Source: Ophiodon elongatus
Taxonomy: Eukaryota; Chordata; Actinopteri; Perciformes; Hexagrammidae
Assembly (NCBI GenBank): GCA_016806645.1
Contig: JACSYO010002007.1
Coordinates: 901,501 to 965,500 of the forward strand
DNA: 64,000 bases
Reading direction: 5' to 3'
The notes under the pieces were generated by a model. It worked only from the letters and a program-made list of their open reading frames with translations. It was not told the origin of the DNA and made no database searches. The position numbers and the translations under genes were made by a program. Position 1 is the first letter of the stretch. Each line of letters opens with the position of its first letter. Below are positions 1 through 11,098 of the stretch, one piece after another.

Positions 1-763
1 GGTACGAACGCCGACCGGGCCGGAGGCAGAGCTCACGTCAGTGTGTAATGTTTCCTTTTAGATTGTATCCATAGAAATTGTGTTATTTTTGGCTCCTCGA
101 AGCATTTAGTACAATTGTGCCTTTTTTTTTTTTTTAATGCGTTTTTCAAATATGTTCCTTTTTTTATTCTCGATACAGCTAAAACAATATTATACAGAGT
201 TTTAGACGTTTGCAGGTGTCACGTACACAGTTATGTAATAATCTGAATGTTAACTCTCCATAGATGCTCCAAAGTTCATGGAGGTCTATGAAAACCACGG
301 GGTTTCCCAGCATTTTCTAAAATTTCATCCTAGAAAACAGCATTTTCATTTAAAGCCCGTCAATCATAGAAAGTCCATCACTGAGGTGCAGTGACCATAA
401 TTCCTCGTTCCATATGGCAACGGGCACGCGGCGTCTTTTCAACCGAAGAAAGTCAATAATTACTGGAGAGGACTGAGCGGAGGATGCCAAAGCAATCTGT
501 GAAGCTGTGCTGCGCCCTGCGGGGTGCACAAAGGATTTAAACTGAGTGACAATTTTCAGGTCCTGGAACAAATTCTGGGAAAACTTAAAATTAAGTAAAT
601 CCACGAGTTCACGTATTGATTGGTGGGAGGGAAACGCCTCGCGTCATGCGGCCTGTGTCGTATCTTTGGATCTGGGAACGAGCTCGTGGAATGTGTTGTG
701 ATCTTAAGCTTCGGTGAGGTTAACCTACTTTTTTGTCAAAAAATGCACGCAAATGCACACACA

Positions 764-764
<1 letters not shown>

Positions 765-802
<38 letters not shown>
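765..802. repeat. (AC)n microsatellite
   Basis: An AC run with one early GA interruption nearby (acacagacacac). Simple repeat. Confidence 0.97.
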
Positions 803-805
<3 letters not shown>

Positions 806-1094
806 GCTGACGGACAGAAAACAGGCATCCTGACAAAGCTCCCGTGTGATTGGTTTATGCCTCCTAAGATGACAGCAGTCACAAAAGATTAGCTTCTTTT
901 ATGAATTCTGTACTTCTTAAAGTCATTGTCCAAGTAACAGTCATTTTAATTTGTAAAGGAAATAGGAAGAGCTCTCAGTAGCCGGGCAAGATGGCGTGCC
1001 GGTTGGCTAGATTTAAGAACTTATTGACTGATATCTGTTTCTAACCGACTAACGAGCAGTTTGAGCTGTTTATGGCGAGGCGAACTAAACTATG

Positions 1095-1236
<142 letters not shown>

Positions 1237-1867
1237 TTTTGCATATTGAATGCTCCCTCCCTGGAAAAAAAACCAACCCTAAATGCGTTTCCTGAAGGGG
1301 TTGAACCACCTTTTGAGTGAATGGCTGAAAGGTTTGGTGTGAGTCTGTGGCTGTCTGAGGGCGCTCCACCTACTGTTGTGCTTAATGTCGCTTTTGTGCT
1401 GCTTTTTTTTTCTCCTTTTTATCTGCCCCCCCCCACCGCACTCGTCGCGCCCACTTGAAGTGCCTTTTCGGCTGTAACCTCGCCCGGAGAGTGCTGTCAT
1501 CACCCTCACCTCCGGATTCCTCTTAACGTCCCCCTTCACCCGCTCCCACTCCGCCCTCTCGCCGTCACACAGCGCCTGTCGTCCAGCTGCACCTTCCACA
1601 GGCCTTTCAACTGAGTTAGCACTGGACCTTTTGTTAAGGGGAAAGGGAACTATGGGGCCAATATTAAACTCCCACACAGCTGGGTTCCTGCAACATGCCT
1701 TTAATGGAATCTGCCTGGTGTCCCCTAAAGATGGTGAAAGCAGAAACACGAGGGAACATGAGGGACATTTACATTTTTACATTCACAACATGACCTTTTG
1801 CAGTTTCAGGGTGGCTTTTTGCTCCTTTTTTCTCACATTTTACTCCCCATGTCTGTTTTTTCACCCT

Positions 1868-1869
<2 letters not shown>

Positions 1870-1901
<32 letters not shown>
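1870..1901. repeat. (AT)16 microsatellite
   Basis: A pure AT run with A-rich flanks. Confidence 0.97.
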
Positions 1902-1906
<5 letters not shown>

Positions 1907-3707
1907 GATCTCTATGGAAACAATAATGGCTAAAATTAGAGAGAACTCAAACATTTCTTTAATGCAGTGTAACACAGTTATAATGCCATAAATCATAAGA
2001 AATGTTGCATTTCTTTGATCATTTATTTTACAAAAATTGGGGGGAAATGGAATCTATACATGCATTGTATTTCCAAGTGCCCACAAGTGTTACCCATATT
2101 AGGGGGGGGGGGTTAAGGCTTTATGTGCTGTAAGTATTAAACTACTTTTACATTTTCTTGGACCTCTCTTGTCCTCTTGTGATCGGCCTGCAGTTCGCTG
2201 AGTCTTTATCGAGTGACTGTTGGTCTCAGCCGAGTCAATCATAAGTTCCCAGCTGTGCTGGCCAGCGCAGAATTTCAAGTGTTTTTTTTTTTTTTTTTGT
2301 TTTTTTTACAGGATCTGGTTATTGCAAAAGGTTCATTTTTAATTGAATTTTAAATGTAGAATAAAGTTGTTTTGATGAAATATAAAAAACAAATTCCTGA
2401 CATTTGCCAAATACACAATTCATTCAAGGACTGTCTAAAAAAATTTGAAGAAAATAAATTATCTTTTCACAGTTCCTGGTTTTGATTAGACTATTTTTGT
2501 CTATTTAAAAAAAAAGCAGCTGGCTGGTTGTGGGCTTCAGAGGGTTTAAGTCATCATAATGCGCAGCACATGATTGATGTTCACACAGAGCGCTTTTGGG
2601 CTTTTACGCTGTGTACATACATATTTATAAGCTGAAATAATTGGTGTAATTCTCCAACCACGTGGAATAGCGTATGAGTTATCAACCTGCATCATCTACG
2701 AGTGCTTTCTTTAACTTGGGTCTAACCTCATGGCTTCAAATATCAGACTTTTTGCAACACTAAGGCACATCCGCTCCGAGTGAGATGATGCAAGTACTTT
2801 AAAAAAAATGTTTTTCCCCCAAAGCCAAAACATCACACATAAACGAACACTAAAGAACTCCAGCTTTGGGACTAAAGAGAGCGCCGTCTCTGAGGGGAGT
2901 CCTAATAATGATGCTCCTTGGGACGCCTCTGTCCTCCACAGTGATACCCGTCGCTCTTCAAAACACTTTTTTCACATCTCCAAAATTTTCTGTGCATCAT
3001 TATTGGACCAAGCTCATCAGAAGTGTTTTATTTTCAAGATATTGACCATTGAACTTTAAAGGGGACGTGGCTCAGCACGTAACTAGATCATCACATAACT
3101 TGCAGGAAAAGTCCACACGAGCACCTGAAACCGACCTCGAGAGTTTCATTCAAATCAACAACTAAGGAGTGCTATAAACCCCCCCCGCACCCCCCAAAAA
3201 ATAATTAGTGTGTCGTAACTCAAATCCCACTTTGAAGTGGTTTTGTCCAATAATCACAAAGCTCATAGGATATGTTTCATGACGATGTTAAACCGCCCAG
3301 TAGGGGGCGTAAGCCTGTGCATGGGCCTGGTGCAAATCCGACTCTGTCTCCAAACATCGGCAAACTTGCTGGATATTTTTAAATGAAGCTGTGGAAACAT
3401 TTTGCCAAAATGCCAAGAAAATGTGTCTGGCGGGACTGTGAGTATGCAATTACTTGAGAGGCAGCATGCATTGTGTTGCAGAAACAAGTGTGTGTCTCAC
3501 TCCTCCTTCAGAGATTGAGCCGCTTCCTTCTGTTGAGTGTTTGGACCCGGAATGACTGCTTGCAGCTATATTTGTTATTAGTTTTTTTTTTTTTTTTTTA
3601 TTCAACCCCACTCTTGAAGTCAACGTACATTTTCTGTTTTGGTCCTCTCGAATCTCCGGGACTGAAATCAATTTTTACTGCCGTTTACATTTTCTTTTCA
3701 AATGCAG

Positions 3708-3709
3708 AA

Positions 3710-3742
<33 letters not shown>
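3708..3742. repeat. (ATG)n trinucleotide microsatellite
   Basis: About 11 ATG units. The poly-Met and poly-Ser frames are artefacts. Confidence 0.97.
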
Positions 3743-3745
<3 letters not shown>

Positions 3746-3767
3746 TAACTAGGAAGGAGAGAAGCGC

Positions 3768-3821
3768 GATGTCGGCCGACGTGAATCCTGGATGTCGGCC
3801 GACGTGAATCCTGGATGTCGG
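3768..3821. repeat. 23-bp direct repeat, 2.3 copies
   Basis: gatgtcggccgacgtgaatcctg occurs twice in tandem and is followed by a partial third copy (gatgtcggcc). Each unit contains the palindrome GTCGGCCGAC. Confidence 0.95.
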
Positions 3822-3836
3822 CCCCGGGCCAAACCC

Positions 3837-3841
<5 letters not shown>

Positions 3842-3867
<26 letters not shown>

Positions 3868-3992
3868 GTGAGAGAGAAAGCAGAGACAATATTAGTTATA
3901 TAGTGAGCGGCTCCCATCACAGATGTCGAGTTGAATTTGGGCTGCGATTCCTTTAGAAATACTTTTGCTTTTGGCATCCCATATCCGCCTCC

Positions 3993-4041
<49 letters not shown>
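3842..4041. repeat. GT array and AC array 125 bp apart
   Basis: (GT)13 at 3842-3867 and (AC)24 at 3994-4041 are mutually complementary and lie on the same strand 126 bases apart, so they could pair as a hairpin in RNA or single-stranded DNA. The spacer has no coding text. Confidence 0.95.
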
Positions 4042-4042
<1 letters not shown>

Positions 4043-4737
4043 CACTGTGGAAAGTTTACTGTATGCATGAAGAATTATGTTTGGACGCGACGCTTTTCAT
4101 ATAGTCTGCTGCGACAATTTCCTCATAACTTTTTAAGCAATTTGAAAATCATTGCGTTTCTGCTCCAAAATACATAGAAATATGATTTTGGACTTTTTGA
4201 AATCTCTCGCACATGAAGTTGTTTGCGACTGACAGCGACGTGATGCATTGTGAGCATTTTAAGTAGAGGAGACGCGAACACACCAGCCAAACGATATCTC
4301 AAATCAAGAAAGAAAGAAGAAGAAGAAAAAAAAAAAGTGTGTAATTATGCCAGAGAAACTGTGTAGGAACCTCATTTCTTGTTTCAGCTTTAGCTATAAT
4401 TACCTTGTCCCACTCATGCAGAGAGGCACACAGTTACACGCTGCAGACCCGCTTTCATCGTGACGCATAATGTTTCGGCAAACAGAAAGCTAATCGTGTT
4501 TTTTTTTTTTTTTTTTTTTTACCCCAACGAGGCCGATCTCTCTGACACCGGGCCGCTCGCTGCTTTTTAGGCAGCGTCCCTCCAGGCCCCGTTTTCCCAC
4601 TCCGTGTTACTCTGAGCTTGCATCAGCCGAACGGTGACACACGTTTGCAGCTAATTATGCTCACACGCACCTCGCTTAACGCCGAGGCCCGGTGTGGTGA
4701 GTCAGCGGGGGCTGGCCGCGCTTCATTTGGGGCTTTG

Positions 4738-5166
4738 CAGGGTCACAGGACTGTGAGGCCTTGCGGGGGTCACGGGACTGTGAGGCCTCGCGGGGGTCAC
4801 GGGACTGTGAGGCCTCGCGGGGGTCACGGGACTGTGAGGCCTCGCGGGGGTCACGGAACTGTGAGGCCTCGCGGGGTCACGGGACTGTGAGGCCTCGCGG
4901 GGTCGCGGGGCTGTGAGGCCTCGCGGGGTCACAGGACTGTGAGGCCTTGCGGGGTCACGGGGCTGTGAGGCCTTGCGGGGTCACGGGGCTGTGAGGCCTT
5001 GCGGGGTCACAGGACTGTGAGGCCTTGCGGGGTCACGGGGCTGTGAGGCCTCACAGGGCTGTGAGGCCTCGCGGGGTCGCGGGACTGTGAGGCCTCGCGG
5101 GGTCACAGGACTGTGAGGCCTTGCGGGGTCACGGGGCTGTGAGGCCTCACGGGGCTGTGAGGCTGT
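4738..5166. repeat. GC-rich VNTR, 26-28-bp unit, about 16 copies
   Basis: The unit is close to gggtcacgggactgtgaggc plus ctcgcg. Variants include cac/cgc, ggactg/gggctg and ctcgcg/cttgcg, and three short units are missing part of the repeat. It is rich in CpG and in G runs. Reading frames over it on both strands are translation of the repeat and not genes. Confidence 0.97.
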
Positions 5167-6529
5167 GGCCCCTGATCCTCGTACTTCTTACTCACTGGCT
5201 GCTTGTCATCTGGCTGTAAGGAGTTTAAGCGTATTGTGCCGTCACACTCGTAAGTAGCTCTGGATAACAGTGTTAGCTTAAGCCCTAAAATGTAAATGTC
5301 ACTGTGAGCTCTTTTTAAGAAAGGCCGGAGAATCAACTTTTTAGGATTCTTTTTTTATTTATTTATTTATTTTACTGATCACTGGCAAGCGGTTTTCTTG
5401 AAATAAAAACAATTTGAGTCCTTGCGTTTATTCCCACGTATTAATTAGTAAAACAAAATGATATATTATATACTATAACATTATTACATTGAAGTTACTA
5501 TGAGGAACTTTAATGTGGACGAAAGCGATCGTGTGACGAGCATTAAGACTAACTACATAAAACAGCCCATGGTCTCGTTTACTTATGAATGTCAAATAGA
5601 GGTAACGGTATTAAAATGAGACGGTTTCATAATCAGTTAAAAGTTCCTCACCATAACTTAAATATCCGTAAACAACAACGTTTTCACTACAGAGTCGGTC
5701 ACGGCAGACACCAACGCTTTGTAGATAATTGTCTTTGAAAATGAGAACTACACAAGAGTAAACAAATGAAAACGTAGACATCAAATTAACACTTAAAAAG
5801 AACACATCACCCCTTTTTGCATGCTCATCACGCGCCTTTTCATTTTCAACCCAAAAGTAATTTCTTTACTTCAGCGAAGCTTCTCCTTTTGATGGGCCCC
5901 TTTTCGGCTTTGCATTTACTGCCAGTACAGTAATGTCGAGTTTTTCAGTCGTTTGGAAAAAAGCCATCAACGTACAATGCACAGCAGTGTACAACTGGAA
6001 CATAACAAAAAAACATCTTGCCTTTTTCTTTTTTTTTTTTTTAAGTAGTGTGATTATCTGACAATGTGATAAAGAAGAAGAACAGACAATTTCTTTGAGT
6101 TGAGACTTGAAAGGGAGGTTAAAGGTCATGTGTGGTTGAGAGGTTTATCACCAGCTCTGATCAATAAGTCACTTTAACCAATCATAACATACCGTTAACA
6201 CCTTTAGTGCGCCCGCTGTTTGAGTGTTTGCACCTTTCTGTAGTTCTGATTCTTGATGGCGCTATCAGCCAGAAATTCATTTTTCTACTCTCATACTGTC
6301 ATATTGGCAGATTTTTTTTTTTTTTTTTTTTTTTTTTGGCCATTGTGAATTTCATGCACTGACTATAAATAAGCTCCGGACCGTGTCTGAGGTCCCCCTC
6401 TCTGAGGTAGCGGACTAACACCTGCTGAGGCTGGTGCATGTAGTGTTGTTTTTGTTGGACCAACCCACAGCCCACCTGTCCACTTGTTAGAGTGCGTTGT
6501 CGAGGTGTCCGGGGTTGCATGCTCCCCCT

Positions 6530-6530
<1 letters not shown>

Positions 6531-6581
<51 letters not shown>

Positions 6582-6672
6582 TCTGCGTGTGTGTGTGTGT
6601 GTGTGTGTGTGTCTCTGCGTGTGTGTGTGTCTCTGCGTGTGTGTTTCGGTGTGTGTCTGCGTGTGTGTGTGT
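6531..6672. repeat. Compound GT microsatellite with CTCTGC interruptions
   Basis: GT runs are separated by a repeating 'tctctgcgtgtg' word, so a higher-order unit has formed within the array. Confidence 0.97.
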
Positions 6673-7988
6673 TTCTGTACCGTCTGATTCCGACTCAAAG
6701 CCTTCCTTTGAGACCCGGCGGTCCCTTTGAAGGAGCCGGAGCCGCCAGATGGCAAAAGACGGACCCCGACCACGGCGGCCATTTTGTGCCGTAGAAGCCA
6801 CCGGGCCTTCGGTCCGAAATAATCTGAGCTCTGTTGATGCTGGTTGATTGTTCCTGCGAAGACATTTGAGTACAGTGGCTTTTAGGTGGCATGGTGTTTC
6901 TCCCCTGACTTCTATTTACCTTATTTCTTTTTATTAAGTCATAAAAAGGAGGAGCAGAGCTTTCTCTCATCAGCACCCAATAATAACCAGGTCTCAGGCA
7001 CATCTCAGACAGCCCTGCAACAGACCCCAATTATAAAAGTACATTTTTTTTTTTTTTTAGAATAGAGATGAGCTAGCCAGCTAATTGGAGCAGAGATCCA
7101 GCGGAAGCGTCCTGTGGCGGGGAAAAATATCATGATGCAAAAATACTGTAATAATGGCGCCGCTCTAAATCTCACTGTCTCCGCCTCCGGGACACAAAGT
7201 CTTGTTTCGCTCGACTCCGTCGTGGCACCCAAAGAAAGACAGGTTTTTATGGCCAGAAAGCGTGAATTTTCCAGGACCTGACCGTGTGAGAGTTGAGTCA
7301 TATGTATTGATTCATAATGGGGCAGTAAAAAAAAAAAAAAAAAAAAAAAAATTCTGCAAGTCTTTCATGTTCATTGTCAGTGTTCACAATGCTCCTCTTT
7401 ATTTCTCTGCCCGGCGCCTCCTCGCTGTGAAACCCTCCTCTCCCCACTGTACCGCCACCAAAAATATCCCCACGGCGACGGCATGTGTATTTACCCGACA
7501 TCCATCGCCGCCCTAACACAGACATGCATCACGCATAACTTGACGTGTATTAGACGTGTATTGCGCCCCGAGGTATTGACAGAAATGCAGAACGCGATAA
7601 TGTCTGTGATCGTTCGCCGCGGCGCGCCACATGATTAACGGAGCTGTAGATCCTTTACACTTCGCCAGAGGCGGGCCGTCGGGGGAGGGGGGCGAGGGGA
7701 GGCGGCATAAACTTCTCCAGATACCCTCACATATTTATTACCCCATTAAGCTGCCCACCCCCCCCCACCCCCCCCCTCTGCTATAAATATGAATGTCAAC
7801 CGGGGTGTCAAGGCCCGAGCCCCCGTTAGAAATACCTGCTATTATGTCATAAAATGAGTGGAAAGCTGCTCAATGGCCTGTGATGTGTAAACGGAACTTT
7901 TTTTTTTCTTTTCTCTAATCAAATGTTTTATAGCTCAGGTTGTGTTTTGTTAATGAAGTGATGTGCGGAGGTGCAGCTCCCCAGAAAA

Positions 7989-7989
<1 letters not shown>

Positions 7990-8060
<71 letters not shown>

Positions 8061-8083
8061 GTGCTCTCTCTCTCTCTCTTGTG

Positions 8084-8114
<31 letters not shown>

Positions 8115-8231
8115 CTGTGCTCTCTCTCTCTCTCTCTCTCTCCTGTGCTCTCTCTCTCTCTCTCCCTCTCTCTCTTGTGCTCTGTCTCTCTCTCCCTCAT
8201 CCTCTGTCTCTTGTGTTCTCTCTCTTTCGCC

Positions 8232-8283
<52 letters not shown>

Positions 8284-8338
8284 GTCTGTTTCTCTCTCTT
8301 CCCCTCATTCTTCTCTTCTCTCTCTCTCTCTCTCCTCT

Positions 8339-8420
<82 letters not shown>
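7990..8420. repeat. 430-bp pyrimidine microsatellite complex, (CT)n with CTGTG interruptions
   Basis: Long pure (CT)n ends flank a middle section where a 'tcctgtgctctctc' or 'cttgtgctctctc' word recurs, showing secondary tandem duplication. The + strand is almost entirely C/T. The Ser/Leu-rich and Arg/Glu-rich frames over it are artefacts. Confidence 0.98.
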
Positions 8421-8422
<2 letters not shown>

Positions 8423-8849
8423 CACACTCCCCTTGCCGGGAGCCAACGTCCACCGTTTCACTTCTCCCTTTGATGACTCTGAGTGAAAGTGTACAGTCGG
8501 CACATAAAAGTTTCAGATCAGAGGAAAGGTGTGAGAGAAGTGTGTTAAACCCGTGAAAAGGCCTCGTATGTGGTGTCGTCGTCTTGATCGTAAAGCGGTT
8601 CCACGTACAAGAAAACACAATTTATTTGTTTATGTCCCGTCACAGAAGTTCAAGGTTGTCGGGATTCTTCTAGCACATGACTTGGGCCTTGCTGGACTTT
8701 CATATTAATCCTGTTTGCATTTGATAAAGTTTTTTTAAGTATTACAATGAACAAAACACTTGGACGTGTCCATCCAGTATCTTTCTGCCGGCACAGCAAA
8801 ACATTCCAAGCGTCTCGCAGGAACATTTATCAGAACTTTCTGGGGAACC

Positions 8850-9257
8850 CCGAAGGCGTTGTCAGGCCCGAGGAGATACACTATCGCTGCAGCGTGTTCT
8901 GGGGTCGGCCCCGGGGCCTCTCGCCAGTCGGACGTGTCTTGAAAGCCTCTCAAGGGGAGGCGTCCAGGAGGCGTTCCTGATCAGATGTCCGAACCACCTC
9001 AGCTTGACCCCCCTTTTTAGACGCGGAGGAGCTTATGTACTGTACGTCTGACGCCTCCCCCTTCTCTCTGAGGCTAAACACGGCCACCCAACAAAGGAAG
9101 CCCATCGCTCGTGTCCCGCGGTCTCATTCCTTCGGTCACGACCGGAAGCTCACGTCCGTTGGTGAGGGCCGGAACGCAGACCTGTGCGATGAATGGAGCG
9201 CTTGGCCTCCCTGCTCATTCCTCTTCACCGCTGTAATCTGGCGCAAACGCCACCCCC
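8850..9257 (-). mobile_element. Degraded non-LTR retrotransposon fragment (C-terminal part of reverse-transcriptase ORF)
   Basis: Read on the - strand, the DNA follows in order the text I remember from the 3' part of an abundant teleost non-LTR element. It has a 'gtgaagaggaatgagcaggg' segment, then 'ccctcaccaacggacgtgag', then 'ctcctccgcgtc', 'catctgatcagga', 'cgcctcctggacgcctcccc', 'gaggccccggggccgacc' and 'cagaacacgctgcagcgat'. Corresponding protein features are a GRP-R-T-like block and a LAWERLGIP-like block, but the frame is broken by indels and substitutions. The element is dead and lies antisense to atrn in an intron. The order and spacing make the match convincing; the family name is not assigned. 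Confidence 0.8.
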
Positions 9258-9347
9258 GTTACCGCGGAAACCGCCTGTCCATCTCACGCACCCAAGATAC
9301 TTAGACGCTCTCGCTTTTGGGCAGTAACTCACCGACCAAACCGGAGG

Positions 9348-9382
<35 letters not shown>
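9348..9382. repeat. 7-bp tandem repeat (cggagaa)5
   Basis: Five perfect copies of cggagaa, flanked by cgga and cccgcgg. Confidence 0.95.
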
Positions 9383-9383
<1 letters not shown>

Positions 9384-9931
9384 CCGCGGCCTCAGATTTG
9401 GAGGTAATGACTCGTCGCGTGTCGTAATAAGGACCAACGCCTTGGCGTAAACCTTTTTTATTAAAGAGGAAGATTTAATTTCTTCCTCTGGTTTACTTTT
9501 CACATGTTTTGGTTTTTATAAGTCACACTTTGTATCCCTGAAATACTTTGTTGTGTACCTAAAGTACATACAGTCCAGGCAGATAAACTTCACTTTACAC
9601 TGGTGGCTGATTTTAATGCTCCTCTCTGCGGTGCCGCGGGTCAGAGGTCAGAGAAGTTGTCTGAGGGCTTCGTCCTTGTGTCCGCGCCCTCTGCCGCCGC
9701 AAACCGCTGACCGGCTGTTTTTGGGCGGGGCCCCGTGTCACCGAGCCTCCTCGGGCCTCGCGCCACCCTCTCCTGTCTGGCCCCATCCTTTTCTCACCTC
9801 CGTTTGATGGAGACAACAGCGTGACCTCTGACCCCCGTGCCACCGCCGACCCCTTTCTGCTGCTTTTCAGCAATCCCGCCGGCTCCCGGCTGCTCGCGCT
9901 CATAAACACGGCACACTCCTCCGTCTACCTC

Positions 9932-9933
<2 letters not shown>

Positions 9934-10014
<81 letters not shown>

Positions 10015-10023
10015 CTCTCTCTC
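9934..10023. repeat. (AC)39 followed by (CT)6
   Basis: 78 bases of AC run directly into a CT tract. Simple compound repeat. Confidence 0.98.
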
Positions 10024-10741
10024 AAGTCTTCAATACGATAACTTTATTTGACCAAGAAAGTCCCTCAGTGAGATTTCAAATCTTTATTTTGAGTGCACTG
10101 CCCAACATGTAGCAGCACATGGGCTGTTTCAGGAAAAAAACACCGGTAAATGCAAATTAAATACTTTAATTTAAAACCAATACAAACGCTAGATGTGACA
10201 TGGGATTAAAAAACATGTACCCTTAAAGTAGCCTCGTCTATTCGTGTCGAATGAGAATGCATTTCAGTTTTAGCAAAATAATACATCCACCATCATGAAC
10301 CTTACTGTCAGTGTCAATAGATAAATAATAAATGAAGACTAATGATTCTTAATTACAAAAGCTCTGAACAGTCCCGAATACTAAGGCTGTGTGGGCTGAA
10401 ACACACTAGAGGCCTATTTCTCCTTCACAACAAGTCACTACATGTTTACAGATACTACAGGCAGGCAAACTCGTTCACATATGCATTAAGATGTGATTAA
10501 GATCAGTATACGTGATGGAACAGTGGCATTACAATGTGCCAGAGGCCTCTAAATGTGAGCTTTTATAGCCAAAATATTTGCTTGCTGGCTGTGCTCCACA
10601 TCCTTGAGAAATGTCCTATTGATTTAGGCATAAAGCACCTTCGTCACACCGTTATATGACATTGTCCCTGTATGATACGGAACACGATGATGGGAATGGG
10701 CAGTGGAGTCGGTAATGAATGACATCTTCATAATCAGTCCC

Positions 10742-10977
<236 letters not shown>

Positions 10978-11043
10978 AAACCTTCCCCAACAACTCCTTC
11001 TCATAAACACTCATTAAACATCTACAGACTTCACTCACACCCT

Positions 11044-11046
<3 letters not shown>

Positions 11047-11094
<48 letters not shown>

Positions 11095-11098
11095 GCGC
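11047..11098. repeat. (AC)n ending in CGCGCG
   Basis: An AC run of about 46 bases passes into acgcgcgcc, an alternating purine-pyrimidine stretch with Z-DNA potential. Confidence 0.96.

Noticed and set aside
4738..5166. CRISPR-like regular repeats
   Set aside because: Units are directly adjacent with no unique spacers, and the genome is vertebrate, so this is a VNTR.
4618..5336. Repetitive Gly/Arg/Val and Pro/Arg/His open frames
   Set aside because: Direct translations of the GC-rich VNTR on either strand, without start context, domain or splice evidence.
7928..8618. Long Ser/Leu-rich and Arg/Glu-rich open frames of up to 222 residues
   Set aside because: They are translations of the (CT)n/(GA)n microsatellite on both strands and in several frames, with no other coding content.
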